This document shows, piece by piece, positions 17,617-27,261 of a stretch of DNA of 64,000 nucleotides; position 1 is the first letter of the stretch, and every line of letters starts with the position of its first letter. The stretch is from Telluria mixta. Lineage in GTDB: Bacteria; Pseudomonadota; Gammaproteobacteria; Burkholderiales; Burkholderiaceae_D. The translations under genes were made by a program, and so were the position numbers. Under the pieces are notes generated by a model. That model saw nothing but the letters and a program-made list of their open reading frames with translations. It had not been told where the DNA came from and searched no databases. The stretch covers positions 5,766,001 to 5,830,000 of the forward strand of contig NZ_CP119520.1 in NCBI RefSeq assembly GCF_029223865.1, written 5' to 3'.

Positions 17617-18024
17617 ATGGAAACCAAGATGGACGATGGCGGCAAGCTGGTCCTGCGTGTCGTGCTGGCCGTGTTGATCCTGTTTCATGGCGTGTCGAAG
17701 CTGATCGGCGGCGTCGGCTTCATCAGCGGCATGCTCGTGAAGGCCGGTCTGCCGGGCGCGCTGGGCTACCTGGTGTACATCGGCGAAGTGATCGCGCCGC
17801 TGTTGATCCTGTTCGGCGTGTTCACCCGGGCCGCGGCGCTGGTCGTCGTCGTGAACATGATCGTGGCGCTGTTGCTGGTCCACACGCGCCAGTTCTTCAC
17901 CCTGAATGACCAGGGCGGCTGGGCGCTCGAACTGCAGGGGATGTATCTTGGCGCCGCCGTCGCCGTGGCCCTGCTGGGTGCGGGGCGCTACAGCGTCGGC
18001 GGCCAGCGCGGCCGCTTCAATTGA
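17617..18024 (+). CDS. DoxX-family membrane protein
   Basis: 135 residues from the ATG at 17617, which follows a strong GGGGAGGAG site. Four hydrophobic segments with [20 protein letters not shown] near the N-terminus and [18 protein letters not shown] in the middle identify DoxX-type integral membrane proteins. Some members take part in thiosulphate oxidation or redox protection together with thioredoxin-like partners; most are of unknown role. Its end overlaps the convergent MFS gene by 8 nt. Confidence 0.85.
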   Translation: METKMDDGGKLVLRVVLAVLILFHGVSKLIGGVGFISGMLVKAGLPGALGYLVYIGEVIAPLLILFGVFTRAAALVVVVNMIVALLLVHTRQFFTLNDQGGWALELQGMYLGAAVAVALLGAGRYSVGGQRGRFN

Positions 18025-19342
18025 CGGCCACGCGCTCCTTCACGATGCCGCGGTAGACGAGGAACACCGCGAACAGGCTGATCGCGGCGGCACCCGCCAT
18101 CCAGTAACCGGGGGCGGCCTTGTCGCCCGTGGCTTCGATCAGCCACGTGCAGAGCAGCGGCGTCATGCCGCCGAACAGCGCGGTCGCGAGGCTGTAGGCC
18201 AGCGAGAACCCGGTCGTACGCACCTGCATCGGGATGATTTCCGTGAGCGCGACGATGGTGGCGCCGTTGTAGCTGCCGTACAGGAACGACAGCCACAGCT
18301 CGATCATGACCATGTTGCCGAAGCTGGGATGCGCGATGAGCCACGACAGGGCGGGATATGCCGTCACGGCGGCCAGCGCGGAGCAGACGGCCATTACGGG
18401 CCAGCGGCCGATGCGGTCCGACAGGGCGCCCATCACGGGCAGCCAGATGAAGTTCGACACGCCGACGCACAGCGTCACCAGCAGGCTCTCCTCGGTGGAG
18501 AGTTTCAGCACGCTCTTGCCGAACGTGGGCGTGTACACGGTGATCAGGTAGAACGCGACGGTCGTCATCACGACCAGCATGGCGCCCGCCGTCACGATGG
18601 GCCAGTTCACGGTCAGCGTGCGCATCACCTGTGAAAACGTCGGGTGCGACTTCTGCGCGAGATAGGCCTGCGTCTCCTGCAGCGAGCGGCGGATGTAGAA
18701 CACCACCGGGATGATCGAGCAACCGATGAAGAATGGAATGCGCCAACCCCAGTCGGCGATGACGTCCTTCGGCATCAGGTGATTGAGACCATAGCCCAGC
18801 GCGGCGGAAAACACGACGGCCACCTGCTGGCTGGCCGACTGCCAGCTCACGTAATAGCCCTTGTTGCCCGGCGTCGCCATTTCGGAGAGGTAGACGGACA
18901 CGCCGCCCAGTTCCACGCCCGCCGAAAACCCCTGCAGCAGGCGGCCGATCAGCACGAGCAGCGGCGCCATGAGGCCGATGGTGGCATAGCCGGGCACGAA
19001 CGCGATCAGCGCGGTCCCGGACGCCATGATGCCGAGCGTGAGCACGAGGCCCTTACGGCGGCCGATGCGGTCGACGTAGCTGCCCAGGAAGATGGCGCCC
19101 AGCGGCCGCATGAAGAAGCCGGCGCCGAATGTGGCGAACGTCATCATCAGCGCGGCGTACTCGCTGGTCGACGGGAAAAACGCGGCCGCGATCTGGTTCG
19201 CGTAAAAGCCGAACAGGAAGAAATCGTACATCTCGATGAAATTCCCGCTCGTCACGCGGATGACGGCGCCGAGCTTCGACGGCGCGCGCGCGGGCGCGGC
19301 GGCGGTTGCGGCCGGTGCCCTGACGGTGGTTTGACTGGTCAT
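18017..19342 (-). CDS. MHS-family MFS transporter, tricarballylate/citrate type
   Basis: 441 residues, about twelve membrane segments. [20 protein letters not shown] near residues 29-48 and DRIGRRKGL in the loop after TM2 are signatures of the metabolite:H+ symporter branch that includes CitA and the tricarballylate carrier Tcu[16 protein letters not shown] is also typical. It lies 20 nt downstream of the aconitate-isomerase-like gene and the porin in one operon, which supports a tricarboxylate substrate such as trans-aconitate, tricarballylate or citrate. The substrate is inferred from context. Confidence 0.82.
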   Translation of the reverse strand: MTSQTTVRAPAATAAAPARAPSKLGAVIRVTSGNFIEMYDFFLFGFYANQIAAAFFPSTSEYAALMMTFATFGAGFFMRPLGAIFLGSYVDRIGRRKGLVLTLGIMASGTALIAFVPGYATIGLMAPLLVLIGRLLQGFSAGVELGGVSVYLSEMATPGNKGYYVSWQSASQQVAVVFSAALGYGLNHLMPKDVIADWGWRIPFFIGCSIIPVVFYIRRSLQETQAYLAQKSHPTFSQVMRTLTVNWPIVTAGAMLVVMTTVAFYLITVYTPTFGKSVLKLSTEESLLVTLCVGVSNFIWLPVMGALSDRIGRWPVMAVCSALAAVTAYPALSWLIAHPSFGNMVMIELWLSFLYGSYNGATIVALTEIIPMQVRTTGFSLAYSLATALFGGMTPLLCTWLIEATGDKAAPGYWMAGAAAISLFAVFLVYRGIVKERVAVN

Positions 19343-19362
19343 GATGGTGTCTCGGTGAGGGT

Positions 19363-20133
19363 TCAGTGCTGGGCCGCGGCGGGTTCGAGCCCGGTCGCCT
19401 CGATGGCGGGTGCGTTCGCGGGCGCCGCGAGGAAGCGGAGCAGGGCGCGGCCGGCGTCCGCATGGGGGGCGCCGCGCACGACGGCGCCGGCGAACTGCGT
19501 CTTCAATTGGACTTCGGCCGGGAGCAGGCCGACGATGTCGATGCCCTGCACGGGTTTCAGCTCGCTCCTTTGCTGGCAGCCGAAATCCGCCTCGCCATGC
19601 GCGATGATCTCGCCCACCGGCGTGGCCGGGATCTGCGCCGCCTTGCCCTGCATCTGCTGCTGGATGCCCAGTTTATTCAGCAGCTCGCGTTTGATGTATT
19701 CGCCGCTCGCGCTGTCCGAATAGGCCACCTTCGACGCGTGCAGGAATGCCTGGCGCAGGCCGTCGACGGTGCCGATGTCCGGTTTCGGGACGCCATGCCG
19801 CACGGCGCACGCGATCGGGGAGTCGGCGAGGACGACCTTGCTGCCCGGTTCGAGCTTGCCCTCGGCCATCAGCTTGTCCAGCGCATCGCCCACCATGATG
19901 ACGACATCGATATGTTCGCCGCGGGCGAGGCGCGCGGGAATCGCGTTCTTCGTCGTGCCCATCGACGGGCCCCATTCCGATGCCAGTTTGTCGCCGCTGG
20001 TGCGTTCGTATGGGCCGGACAAGTCCTTGTACGCCTGGGCGAAACCGCCCGAGCTGACGACGTGGACGTCGGTGGCGTGGGCCGCGCCGGCGAGGGCGCA
20101 GGCGAGTGCGGCCAGGGTAGTCTTGAGGTGCAT
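19363..20133 (-). CDS. Periplasmic substrate-binding fold protein, possibly aconitate isomerase
   Basis: 256 residues. Signal peptide (about 1-20, cleavage after AHA), then a ModA-like type 2 periplasmic-binding fold: [49 protein letters not shown] and [16 protein letters not shown]. No ABC permease or ATPase is nearby, so a transport role with an ABC system is unlikely. Bacterial aconitate isomerase (trans- to cis-aconitate) is a periplasmic protein of this fold and about this size, and occurs next to TcuC-like carriers and LysR regulators as here. So that enzyme is a strong candidate; a generic binding protein is the alternative. GGAG precedes the ATG. Confidence 0.72.
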   Translation of the reverse strand: MHLKTTLAALACALAGAAHATDVHVVSSGGFAQAYKDLSGPYERTSGDKLASEWGPSMGTTKNAIPARLARGEHIDVVIMVGDALDKLMAEGKLEPGSKVVLADSPIACAVRHGVPKPDIGTVDGLRQAFLHASKVAYSDSASGEYIKRELLNKLGIQQQMQGKAAQIPATPVGEIIAHGEADFGCQQRSELKPVQGIDIVGLLPAEVQLKTQFAGAVVRGAPHADAGRALLRFLAAPANAPAIEATGLEPAAAQH

Positions 20134-20146
20134 GAGTGTCTCCTTG

Positions 20147-21196
20147 TCAGAATTTCTGCATGAGGCCGAGCGTGAAGCCCGTGCCGTGGCGGTCTTTCGT
20201 GGCGGCGTCCCCGCGCCAGACCGTGTAGTCGGCTTCCACGTAGGCCGTGGTGCGCGGCGCGAGTGTCTTTTCGACGAACAGGAAGCCGCGGTCGAAGCCG
20301 TCGTCCACGAAGCCGGTGGCTTCGCGCCGCACGCTGTACCAGGCGGTCGTCACGAGCAGGTCGCGGCCGATCGCACGGCTGACGCCCGCGGACAGCACCC
20401 GCTGGGCGACGCGCTTCGAGGGCCCCGTGTCGGCATCGTTGCGCGCCGCGTTGGCCTTGAGCTGCCAGCTGCCCAGGCGCACGGCGGCGCCGAGGCTCCA
20501 CGCGTCGAGCGCCAGGCCGTCGCGGCTGCGGAATTGCATCGACGCGCCGGAGATGACCCAGTCCGGACGCTGGTAGGCCAGCGCGACACCGTGGCTGCTC
20601 GAGGCGCCGGCATCGCCCGCGACTTCGCCGGCGGAATACGCGGCGCGCGCCTGCCACGGGCCCACGGTCGCCGTGTATTTGACCGTGTTGTCCAGGCGGT
20701 AGAAATTGTCGGCGTAGCCGCTCGGACCGTACTGGCGCCCGAACGCGTGCGTGCCGAACGCGGTGTTGGAGAGTCCCGCCACGTTGATGTTCGGGTTGAA
20801 CGACGCATCGCGCTTGCCGATCGGGTCGACGGGGAGCAGGGCGTCGGAGATCAGGTTGGCCTGGCGTCCCACGGCGAGCTGGCCGTATGGGGAGTCGAGT
20901 CCGGCCCAAGCCTGGCGGTCGAACAGGCGGTCGCTCTTGGCCTGCGTGCCGGTGTCGGCGTTCATGCCGCCTTCGAGCCGGAACACGGCTTTCAATCCGC
21001 CACCCAGGTCTTCCTGCCCGCGGATGCCCCAGCGGCTGGTCTGGTTCACGCCGCTCGCGACGGCGGTCGTGCTGCCGGGGAGGCCGTCGACGGCGCGCAG
21101 GCCGACGTCGACGATGCCGTACAGGTTCACGCTGGTCTGGGCCAGGCAGGTGCCGCTGGCAAGCAGCAATACGATGAGGGCGCAGGAATGGCGCAC
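20147..21196 (-). CDS. Gram-negative general porin
   Basis: 349 residues from a GTG at 21196, chosen because AAGGAGA lies 4 nt before it and a signal peptide (MRHSCALIVLLLASGTCLAQ, cleavage after LAQ region) follows at once. The mature part begins TSVNLYGIVDVGLRAVDG and ends HGTGFTLGLMQKF with terminal Phe, as in 16-stranded trimeric porins of beta-proteobacteria. RWGIRGQEDLGGGLKAVFRLE and FDRQAWAGLDSPYGQLAVGRQ are family hallmarks. It is first gene of the operon with the isomerase-like and MFS genes, probably giving outer-membrane entry for the same acid. Confidence 0.92.
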   Translation of the reverse strand: MRHSCALIVLLLASGTCLAQTSVNLYGIVDVGLRAVDGLPGSTTAVASGVNQTSRWGIRGQEDLGGGLKAVFRLEGGMNADTGTQAKSDRLFDRQAWAGLDSPYGQLAVGRQANLISDALLPVDPIGKRDASFNPNINVAGLSNTAFGTHAFGRQYGPSGYADNFYRLDNTVKYTATVGPWQARAAYSAGEVAGDAGASSSHGVALAYQRPDWVISGASMQFRSRDGLALDAWSLGAAVRLGSWQLKANAARNDADTGPSKRVAQRVLSAGVSRAIGRDLLVTTAWYSVRREATGFVDDGFDRGFLFVEKTLAPRTTAYVEADYTVWRGDAATKDRHGTGFTLGLMQKF

Positions 21197-21304
21197 GATG
21201 TCTCCTTGTGATGCCTTCTTGGCGAGGCTGATTGGCTGAGTGGCTAGATCATCCAACAAAAGGAATGATTTGATAATTGCAAATTTCGGGCGTATTCTTG
21301 CGTC

Positions 21305-22204
21305 ATGCGCATCAATTACGATCTTCATGACTTGCAGGCGTTCGTGGCCGTGGCGGAACGCGCCAGCTTTCGCCAGGCCGCATCCGATTTGTTCCTGTCC
21401 CAATCGGCGCTGAGCCGGCGCATCGACAAGCTCGAGGAAAGCCTCGGCGTGAAGCTGTTCGAGCGGACCACGCGCCGCGTTCAGCTGACCAACGTCGGCC
21501 AGACCTTCCTCGTGAACGTGCGCACGGCGCTGGACGGCCTGGAAGATGCCGTGCTCGGCGTCGCCGACCTCGCGGCACACCGCACGGGTTCCGTCACGTT
21601 CGCGTGCGTGCCGTCCGCTGTGTGGCACTTCCTGCCGGACGTGCTGACGCTTTTCAGCGAGCGCTTTCCGCGCATCCGCGTGCGCGTGCACGACGAGAGC
21701 GCGCAGGACGTGCTGAACCTCGTGCTGGCGGGAGAAGCGGATTTCGGCATCAACTTCACCGGCGCGGAAAACCCGGAGATCGTGTTCGAGCCGATCTACG
21801 TGGAGAGCTACGTGCTGGCGATGCGCAGCGACCATCCGCTCGCGGGCCGCAAGGAACTCGGTTGGAAGGAGACCGTGGACGAGCGCTACATCTCGGTCGC
21901 GAAGTCGAGCGGCAACCGCACGGTCATCGACGCGGCGCTGGCCGGCGTCGAGAAGCACCCCGTCATCCTGTGCGAGGTGAACCACGTGTCCGGCGTGCTG
22001 GCGCTCGTCGAAGCGGGGATGGGCGTGGCCGCGGTGCCGGGCCTCTCGGTGCTGCCCGGGCGGCCCGACACGATCGTCGGCGTGCCGCTCGTGAATCCGG
22101 CGATCCACCGCACGCTGGGCCTGATCTCGAAGCGCAACCACACGATGGCACCGGCCGCGCGCACGCTGTTCGACATGCTGAGGGATGCGTTAGTGAAGTC
22201 TTGA
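21305..22204 (+). CDS. LysR-family regulator divergent from the porin operon
   Basis: 299 residues. N-terminal winged helix (LHDLQAFVAVAERASFRQAASDLFLSQSALSRRIDKLEE quoted in part; HTH about 20-45) and the C-terminal inducer-binding domain. Divergent from the porin gene with a 108-nt gap, the classical arrangement for LysR control of the neighbouring operon. The porin, isomerase-like and tricarboxylate MFS genes are therefore its likely targets, with a tricarboxylate as co-inducer. The end overlaps the EamA gene by 15 nt. Confidence 0.9.
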   Translation: MRINYDLHDLQAFVAVAERASFRQAASDLFLSQSALSRRIDKLEESLGVKLFERTTRRVQLTNVGQTFLVNVRTALDGLEDAVLGVADLAAHRTGSVTFACVPSAVWHFLPDVLTLFSERFPRIRVRVHDESAQDVLNLVLAGEADFGINFTGAENPEIVFEPIYVESYVLAMRSDHPLAGRKELGWKETVDERYISVAKSSGNRTVIDAALAGVEKHPVILCEVNHVSGVLALVEAGMGVAAVPGLSVLPGRPDTIVGVPLVNPAIHRTLGLISKRNHTMAPAARTLFDMLRDALVKS

Positions 22205-23056
22205 GCGGCGCTGGCTCCACAGCAGGCCGGCAAGCACGAGCGCGCCGCCGGCCGCGTGGTAGCCGTGCAGCCGTTCGCCCAGCAGTCCCCAGGCGCCGAG
22301 GGCGACCAGCAGCGGCAGCAGATTCATGAAGACCGAGGCGCGCGCGGGACCGATCCGCTTGATGCCGTTCATCCAGCAGAACGGCGCGCCGATCGACGCG
22401 GCGGTGCCCGCATACAGGACCAGCGGCAGGTTGTGCGCCGTGATGGGCGCGGCGGGCGCGAGCCACCAGAACGGTGCGAGGACCAGTACCCCGAAGCCGA
22501 TCTGCACGTAGAGCTGCTCCCACGTCGACAGCGGCAGCGCCCAGCGCTTGAGCAGGACCCCGTAGACGGCGTTCGAGGCCACCGCGACCACCATCAGGCC
22601 ATCGCCGGGATGCAGTCCGCCGTGAAGCAGCCGGGCCGGCGCACCCTGCGCCGCGAGGACGACCACGCCGGCGAGCGACAGCATGGCGCCGCCGACGGTC
22701 GCACGGGTCGGGCGCTCGCCAGTGACGGCCGCGGCCAGAAGCGCGGACATCAGCGGCATCGTGGCGACGATCACGCCCATGTTGATCGCCGTGGTCGTGC
22801 GCGCGGCCTCGTAGGCGAGTCCCTGGTACGTCGCCATGCCGAGGGCGCCCAGCAACGCCAGCCTGGGCCAGTGCCGCGCGACGATGGCGCGCTTGTGCCA
22901 GACCGCGCGGGCGACGAACGGCGTGAGCAGCACACCGGCGAGCACCCAGCGGTAGAAGGCGATGGCCGCCGGATTGATCGCGGTGGCCGCGGACTTGGTG
23001 ACGAGCGTGTTGCCGGTCCAGATGGACACGGCCAGCAAGGGAAAGAGCGTGTTCAT
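22190..23056 (-). CDS. EamA/DMT-family transporter
   Basis: 288 residues, ten hydrophobic segments in two EamA repeats (about 1-135 and 145-280). NTLVTKSAATAINPAAIAFYRWVLAG and GLAYEAARTTTAINMGVIVATMPLM in the first repeat and NGIKRIGPARASVFMNLLPLL in the second are typical. Members export amino acids or other metabolites across the inner membrane; the substrate is not clear. The ATG at 23056 is the only plausible start after the divergent gene. It is divergent from a LysR gene 81 nt away, a common pairing for regulated exporters. Confidence 0.88.
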   Translation of the reverse strand: MNTLFPLLAVSIWTGNTLVTKSAATAINPAAIAFYRWVLAGVLLTPFVARAVWHKRAIVARHWPRLALLGALGMATYQGLAYEAARTTTAINMGVIVATMPLMSALLAAAVTGERPTRATVGGAMLSLAGVVVLAAQGAPARLLHGGLHPGDGLMVVAVASNAVYGVLLKRWALPLSTWEQLYVQIGFGVLVLAPFWWLAPAAPITAHNLPLVLYAGTAASIGAPFCWMNGIKRIGPARASVFMNLLPLLVALGAWGLLGERLHGYHAAGGALVLAGLLWSQRRSRLH

Positions 23057-23137
23057 GCCGCCATCATCGCCGGGCCGCGGGCCGTGCGTAAAGTGATATC
23101 CTTGCAAGCAATCCGTGCACCGCATGCAGCATTCCCG

Positions 23138-24055
23138 ATGACCCTCCAGACGCTCGACCTCAATCTCCTCGTCGACCTCGACGCCCTGCTGCAGGCGGGC
23201 AGCGTGGCGGGCGCGGCGCAACGCCTGCACGTGAGCGCGCCCGCGATGAGCCGCCGCCTCGCGCGCCTGCGCGACGCGTTCGGCGACCCGTTGTTCGTGC
23301 CGGCCGGGCGCGGCCTCGTCCCCACGTCGCGCGCGCTGGCGCTGCGCGAAGCCGTCGCCGCCGCCATCGACCAGGTGCGCGGCGTGCTGCAGCCGCCGCG
23401 ACTGGATCTCGCGACCGTGGAGAGGACGTTCACCCTCCGCGCCAACGACGGCTTCGCGGGCGCGTGGGCCGCGCGCCTGGCGGCCGCGATGCGCGCCGAG
23501 GCGCCGGGTATCGCGCTGCAGTTCCTGCCGCGCGCGAGCCGCGACCCGGACGCCTTGCGCAGCGGCGAGGTCGACCTGGACATCCTCGTCGTGAAGGCGC
23601 CGGAGCCGGGCATTTTCACCGAGCGGCTGTTCACGGCGTCGTTCGTGGGCGTCGTCCGCCGTGGCCACCCCTTGTGCGCCGGGCGGCGCCGGGCGAAAAT
23701 CGCGGCGGAGGAGTTCGTCGCATGGCAGCACATCGCCACGTCGCCCGGCCGGCGCTCGTGCGCGGCCGTCGACGCGGCGCTGGCCGAGCGGGGCCTGCGC
23801 CGTACCATCGCGCTGGTCGCGCCGGGCTTCCAGGCCGCGCTGTCGATGGCGCTGGCGTCGGACTTCGTCGCCGTGATGCCGGCGCCGTTCGTGCACTGGG
23901 CGATGGCGACCATGCCGCTGCAGACGTTTACACTACCGTTCGCGTTGCCGGCCGTGGATGTGGAACAGTGCTGGCACCAGCGCCAGCATGCCGACCCCGT
24001 CCATGCGTGGCTGCGCGGCCACGTCAAGGCCGTGTGTGCGCACCCGGCCGGCTGA
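23138..24055 (+). CDS. LysR-family regulator divergent from the EamA gene
   Basis: 305 residues from the ATG at 23138 (TLDLNLLVDLDALLQAGSVAGAAQRL follows). HTH at about 18-45 with SAPAMSRRLARLRDAFGDPLFV, of the NodD/LinR-like LysR branch that starts LDLNLL. The effector domain contains DLDILVVKAPEPG and a SFVGVVRRGHPL strand. No ribosome site stands out. Its likely targets are the EamA exporter gene and itself. Confidence 0.88.
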   Translation: MTLQTLDLNLLVDLDALLQAGSVAGAAQRLHVSAPAMSRRLARLRDAFGDPLFVPAGRGLVPTSRALALREAVAAAIDQVRGVLQPPRLDLATVERTFTLRANDGFAGAWAARLAAAMRAEAPGIALQFLPRASRDPDALRSGEVDLDILVVKAPEPGIFTERLFTASFVGVVRRGHPLCAGRRRAKIAAEEFVAWQHIATSPGRRSCAAVDAALAERGLRRTIALVAPGFQAALSMALASDFVAVMPAPFVHWAMATMPLQTFTLPFALPAVDVEQCWHQRQHADPVHAWLRGHVKAVCAHPAG

Positions 24056-24068
24056 GACGTTGTTTTGT

Positions 24069-24125
24069 TTGACACTGATTTTTTCGGGATGTTATAGTCG
24101 GACCATGCCCGTGGGAACGTTTCCA
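24069..24125 (+). promoter_or_regulatory. Promoter and LacI operator of the ABC sugar importer operon
   Basis: TTGACA (24069-24074), 18-nt spacer, TATAGT (24093-24098), and operator TGGGAACGTTTCCA (24112-24125) beginning 13 nt after the -10. The operator is one mismatch from the perfect palindrome seen before the TonB receptor gene. Spacing is the same as at the other LacI-controlled promoters in this region. Confidence 0.8.
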
Positions 24126-24186
24126 TGGCATGCCGCGAAGTATAAAAAAGGCGCCGGCCCAGCCAGGACGCCATAACGGAGACAGC

Positions 24187-25452
24187 ATGTACGGAATCCG
24201 CAGGGCGCTGCAGTTCGCCTGCCTGTGCGCCTGCCTGTGCGCCTGCCTGTGCGCCTGGCTGTGCGCGGCCGCAAGTGCGGCGCATGCCGGTCCACGGGCC
24301 GAGGTGATCCACTGGTGGACGTCCGGCGGCGAATCGGCCGCCGTGAAGCAGGTCGAGCAGGCCTACCGCGACGCCGGCGGCACGTGGGTCGACACCGCGA
24401 TCGCGGGCGGCGACCAGTCGCGCGCCGTCACCATCAACCGCATCATCGGCGGCAATCCGCCGACGGCAGCCCAGTTCAACACGTCGAAGCAGTTCCTCGA
24501 CATCATCGAGGAAGACCTCCTGAACCCCGTCGACGATCTCGCCCGGCGCGACCGCTGGGACGAGGTGCTGCCGGCGCCCATCGTCGACGTGATCAAGGTG
24601 CGCGGCCACTGGTATGCCGTGCCGATGAACATCCACATGCAGACGTGGATCTGGTATTCGAAACCGGCGTTCGCGAAGGCGGGCATTACCCGCGAGCCCG
24701 CGACGATGGACGAGCTGTTCGCGGACCTCGACAAGCTGAAGGCCGCGGGCGTCATCCCGCTCGCGCACGGCGGCCAGGCGTGGCAGGACATCCTGCTGTT
24801 CTCGATGGTCCTGTCGAACATGGGCGGACGCGACCTGTACCTGAAAGTGATCCGCGACCGCGACCAGGCCGCGATCCGCTCCGCTGCATTCCGCAAGGTG
24901 CTCGTCGCGTACAAGCGTCTGCAGGGTTATGTCGATCCCGCGTCGCCGGGCCGCAACTGGAACGACGCGACGGCGCTCGTCATCGGCGGCAAGGCCGGCA
25001 TGCAGATCATGGGCGACTGGGCCAAGGGCGAATTCATCGCGGCGGGCCAGGCGCCGGGCCGCCAGTTCGGCTGCCTGCCGGGCCTGGGCGCGGACAGTCC
25101 GTACCTGATCCAGGGCGACGTGTTCGTGTTTCCGAAAACCGACGATGCCGGTGCCCTGCGTGCACAGAAGCTGCTCGCGGCCGTCGTCGACAAGCCGGGC
25201 GTGCAGCTCGCGTTCAACAAGCTGAAAGGCTCGGTCCCCGTGCGGCTCGACGCGGACGACAGCCAGTTCGATGCGTGCGCGCGCAAGGGCATGGCGATCC
25301 TGCGCGATCCGAAGCGGCCCGTCGGCGTGGCCGAGGTGTACCTGACGCCGGACCAGAACGGCGCGCTGCAGGACGTGCTGACCGCCTATTGGAACACCAA
25401 CATGCCCGTCGAACGGGCCCAGAACAGCATCGCTTCGGCGCTGCGCTACTGA
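24187..25452 (+). CDS. ABC sugar importer, substrate-binding protein
   Basis: 421 residues; CGGAGAC 3 nt before the ATG. Signal peptide with an unusual Cys-rich core made by a 12-nt tandem repeat (ACLCACLCACLCAWLCA), cleavage probably at AHA near residue 34. The mature part starts AEVIHWWTSGGESAAVKQ, the form seen in glucose/mannose-binding proteins of the GtsA type, with MNIHMQTWIWYSKPAFAKAG and GKAGMQIMGDWAKGEF. First gene of a four-gene ABC operon that ends with the LacI gene. Likely ligands are glucose or short beta-glucosides. Confidence 0.9.
   Translation: MYGIRRALQFACLCACLCACLCAWLCAAASAAHAGPRAEVIHWWTSGGESAAVKQVEQAYRDAGGTWVDTAIAGGDQSRAVTINRIIGGNPPTAAQFNTSKQFLDIIEEDLLNPVDDLARRDRWDEVLPAPIVDVIKVRGHWYAVPMNIHMQTWIWYSKPAFAKAGITREPATMDELFADLDKLKAAGVIPLAHGGQAWQDILLFSMVLSNMGGRDLYLKVIRDRDQAAIRSAAFRKVLVAYKRLQGYVDPASPGRNWNDATALVIGGKAGMQIMGDWAKGEFIAAGQAPGRQFGCLPGLGADSPYLIQGDVFVFPKTDDAGALRAQKLLAAVVDKPGVQLAFNKLKGSVPVRLDADDSQFDACARKGMAILRDPKRPVGVAEVYLTPDQNGALQDVLTAYWNTNMPVERAQNSIASALRY
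24217..24264 (+). repeat. 12-nt tandem repeat inside a signal-peptide coding region
   Basis: Unit GCCTGCCTGTGC, three exact copies (24217-24252) and a fourth with one change (24253-24264). The repeat is in frame, so copy-number change lengthens or shortens the hydrophobic core by four residues without a frameshift. Confidence 0.9.
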
Positions 25453-25453
25453 T

Positions 25454-26329
25454 ATGGCGACTTTGAGGCTCACCCGCATCACGCCCTATACCGCGCTGCT
25501 GCCGATGGCCGTCGTGGCCGCACTCGGCTACCTCGGCGCCGGCCTGTGGACGTTTTACATTTCGCTGACCGGCTCGCGCACGTTCCCGTCCGGGCACTTC
25601 ATCGGCCTCGCGCAATACCACCGCCTGTTCGACAACGAGCGCTGGATGCTCTCCCTGCACAACCTGGCCGCGTACGGCGTGCTGTTCGTGCTCGCCTGCC
25701 TCGTGATCGGCTTCCTGCTCGCGGTATTCATCGACCAGAACGTGAAGGGCGAGGGCGTGTTCCGCACGATCTTCCTGTACCCGTACGCGATGTCGTTCGT
25801 CGCGACGGGCCTCGTGTGGCAATGGCTGCTCACGCCGGGCGACGGCATCGACGGCAGCCTGCGTGCCCTCGGCTTCCACGACGTCCGCTTCGACTGGATC
25901 GTGTCGCAGGACTTCGCCATCTATACCGTCGTCATCGCCACCGTGTGGCAGATGTCCGGCCTCGTGATGGCGCTGATGCTGGCAGGGTTGCGCGGCGTCG
26001 ATCCGGAGATCTGGAAGGCGGCGCGCCTGGACGGCATCCCCGCATGGCGCGTGTACGCCCAGATCGTCCTGCCGCTGCTGTGGCCAACCATCGCCACCGT
26101 GCTGCTGTTGCTGGCGACGGCCGTGGCAAAACTGTACGATGCCGTCGTCGCGATGACGCAGGGCGGTCCCGGCATCGCCAGCGAGGTGCCGGCGAAGTTC
26201 ATCATGGACCACCTGTTCCTGCGCTCGAACGTGGGCCTGGCCTCGGCCGGCGCGATCGTGCTGCTCGTGCCGGTGCTCGCGCTGCTCGCGCCCTATGCCT
26301 ATGCCCGCAGCCGCAAGGAGGCCGCATGA
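25454..26329 (+). CDS. ABC sugar importer, permease 1
   Basis: 291 residues, six membrane segments. The EAA loop reads GLRGVDPEIWKAARLDGIPAWRVYAQIVLPLL, the site of contact with the ATPase. MalF/GtsB-like branch of carbohydrate permeases. Starts 1 nt after the stop of the binding-protein gene and overlaps the next permease by 4 nt (ATGA), so translation is coupled. Acts with the partner permease and the ATPase at the inner membrane. Confidence 0.92.
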   Translation: MATLRLTRITPYTALLPMAVVAALGYLGAGLWTFYISLTGSRTFPSGHFIGLAQYHRLFDNERWMLSLHNLAAYGVLFVLACLVIGFLLAVFIDQNVKGEGVFRTIFLYPYAMSFVATGLVWQWLLTPGDGIDGSLRALGFHDVRFDWIVSQDFAIYTVVIATVWQMSGLVMALMLAGLRGVDPEIWKAARLDGIPAWRVYAQIVLPLLWPTIATVLLLLATAVAKLYDAVVAMTQGGPGIASEVPAKFIMDHLFLRSNVGLASAGAIVLLVPVLALLAPYAYARSRKEAA

Positions 26330-27258
26330 AAATGGAGTCGATCGTCCCGCCGCTGCCGGCCACGGCACCGGTCGCAGCGCCGCAAAAAGCCGCCCGGCGC
26401 GCACGCCGCCGCTGGACGCCGGCGCGCATCGGCCTGTACGTGTTCCTGCTGGGCGCCGCGCTGTTCTTCCTGCTGCCACTGTACGTGATGATCGTGACGT
26501 CGCTGAAGTCGATGGACGAGATCCGGCAGGGCGGCATCTTCGCGCTGCCCCTCGCGCCGACACTCCAACCGTGGCGCCTCGCGTGGAGCGGCGTGTGCAC
26601 GGGCGCGGCCTGCGACGGCGTGCGCACCGGGTTCTGGAATTCCGTTGCCATCACCGTGCCGTCGACGATCCTGCCCATCCTGCTGGGCGCCGTGAACGGC
26701 TACGCGCTGTCGTTCTGGCGGCCGCGCGGCGCGAACATCCTGTTCGGGATCCTGATGGCCGGCGCGTTCGTCCCCGTGCAGGTGATGATCTACCCGCTCG
26801 TGCGCGTGATGGCGCTGGCCGGCATCTTCGGGAGTCTCCCCGCGATCGTGCTCGTGCACCTGGTCTTCGGCATGCCCGTCATGACTTTATTGTTCCGGAA
26901 TTACTACTGCAACGTCCCGCACGAGTTGTTCCAGGCCGCGCGCATCGACGGCGGCGGCTTCTGGCGCATCTTCCTGCAGGTGATGCTGCCGATGTCGCTG
27001 CCGGTCGTCGTCGTCGCGGCGATCATGCAGGTGACGGGCGTGTGGAACGACTACATCCTCGGCCTCGTGTTCGCGGGGCGCGACAACATGCCGATGATGG
27101 TCCAGCTGAACAATGTGATCAACACGACGACCGGTGTCCGGCAGTACAACGTGAACATGGCGGCGACGATCCTCACCGCGCTCGTGCCGCTCGCGCTGTA
27201 CTTCTTCTCGGGCCGCTGGTTCGTGCGCGGCATCGCCGCTGGTGCCGTGAAAGGATAA
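26326..27258 (+). CDS. ABC sugar importer, permease 2
   Basis: 310 residues from the ATG at 26326 that overlaps the previous stop; AAGGAGG lies 5 nt before it. A Pro/Ala/Arg-rich N-terminus precedes six membrane segments. The EAA loop reads VPHELFQAARIDGGGFWRIFLQVMLPM. MalG/GtsC-like branch. A loop insert with two Cys (GVCTGAACDG, between TM1 and TM2) faces the periplasm and could form a disulphide. Confidence 0.92.
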   Translation: MKMESIVPPLPATAPVAAPQKAARRARRRWTPARIGLYVFLLGAALFFLLPLYVMIVTSLKSMDEIRQGGIFALPLAPTLQPWRLAWSGVCTGAACDGVRTGFWNSVAITVPSTILPILLGAVNGYALSFWRPRGANILFGILMAGAFVPVQVMIYPLVRVMALAGIFGSLPAIVLVHLVFGMPVMTLLFRNYYCNVPHELFQAARIDGGGFWRIFLQVMLPMSLPVVVVAAIMQVTGVWNDYILGLVFAGRDNMPMMVQLNNVINTTTGVRQYNVNMAATILTALVPLALYFFSGRWFVRGIAAGAVKG

Positions 27259-27261
27259 GGG

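Noticed and set aside
19363..20133. Molybdate ABC-transporter binding protein
   Set aside because: The fold is ModA-like but no modB or modC is nearby, and the porin/tricarboxylate-carrier/LysR setting points to an organic acid role.
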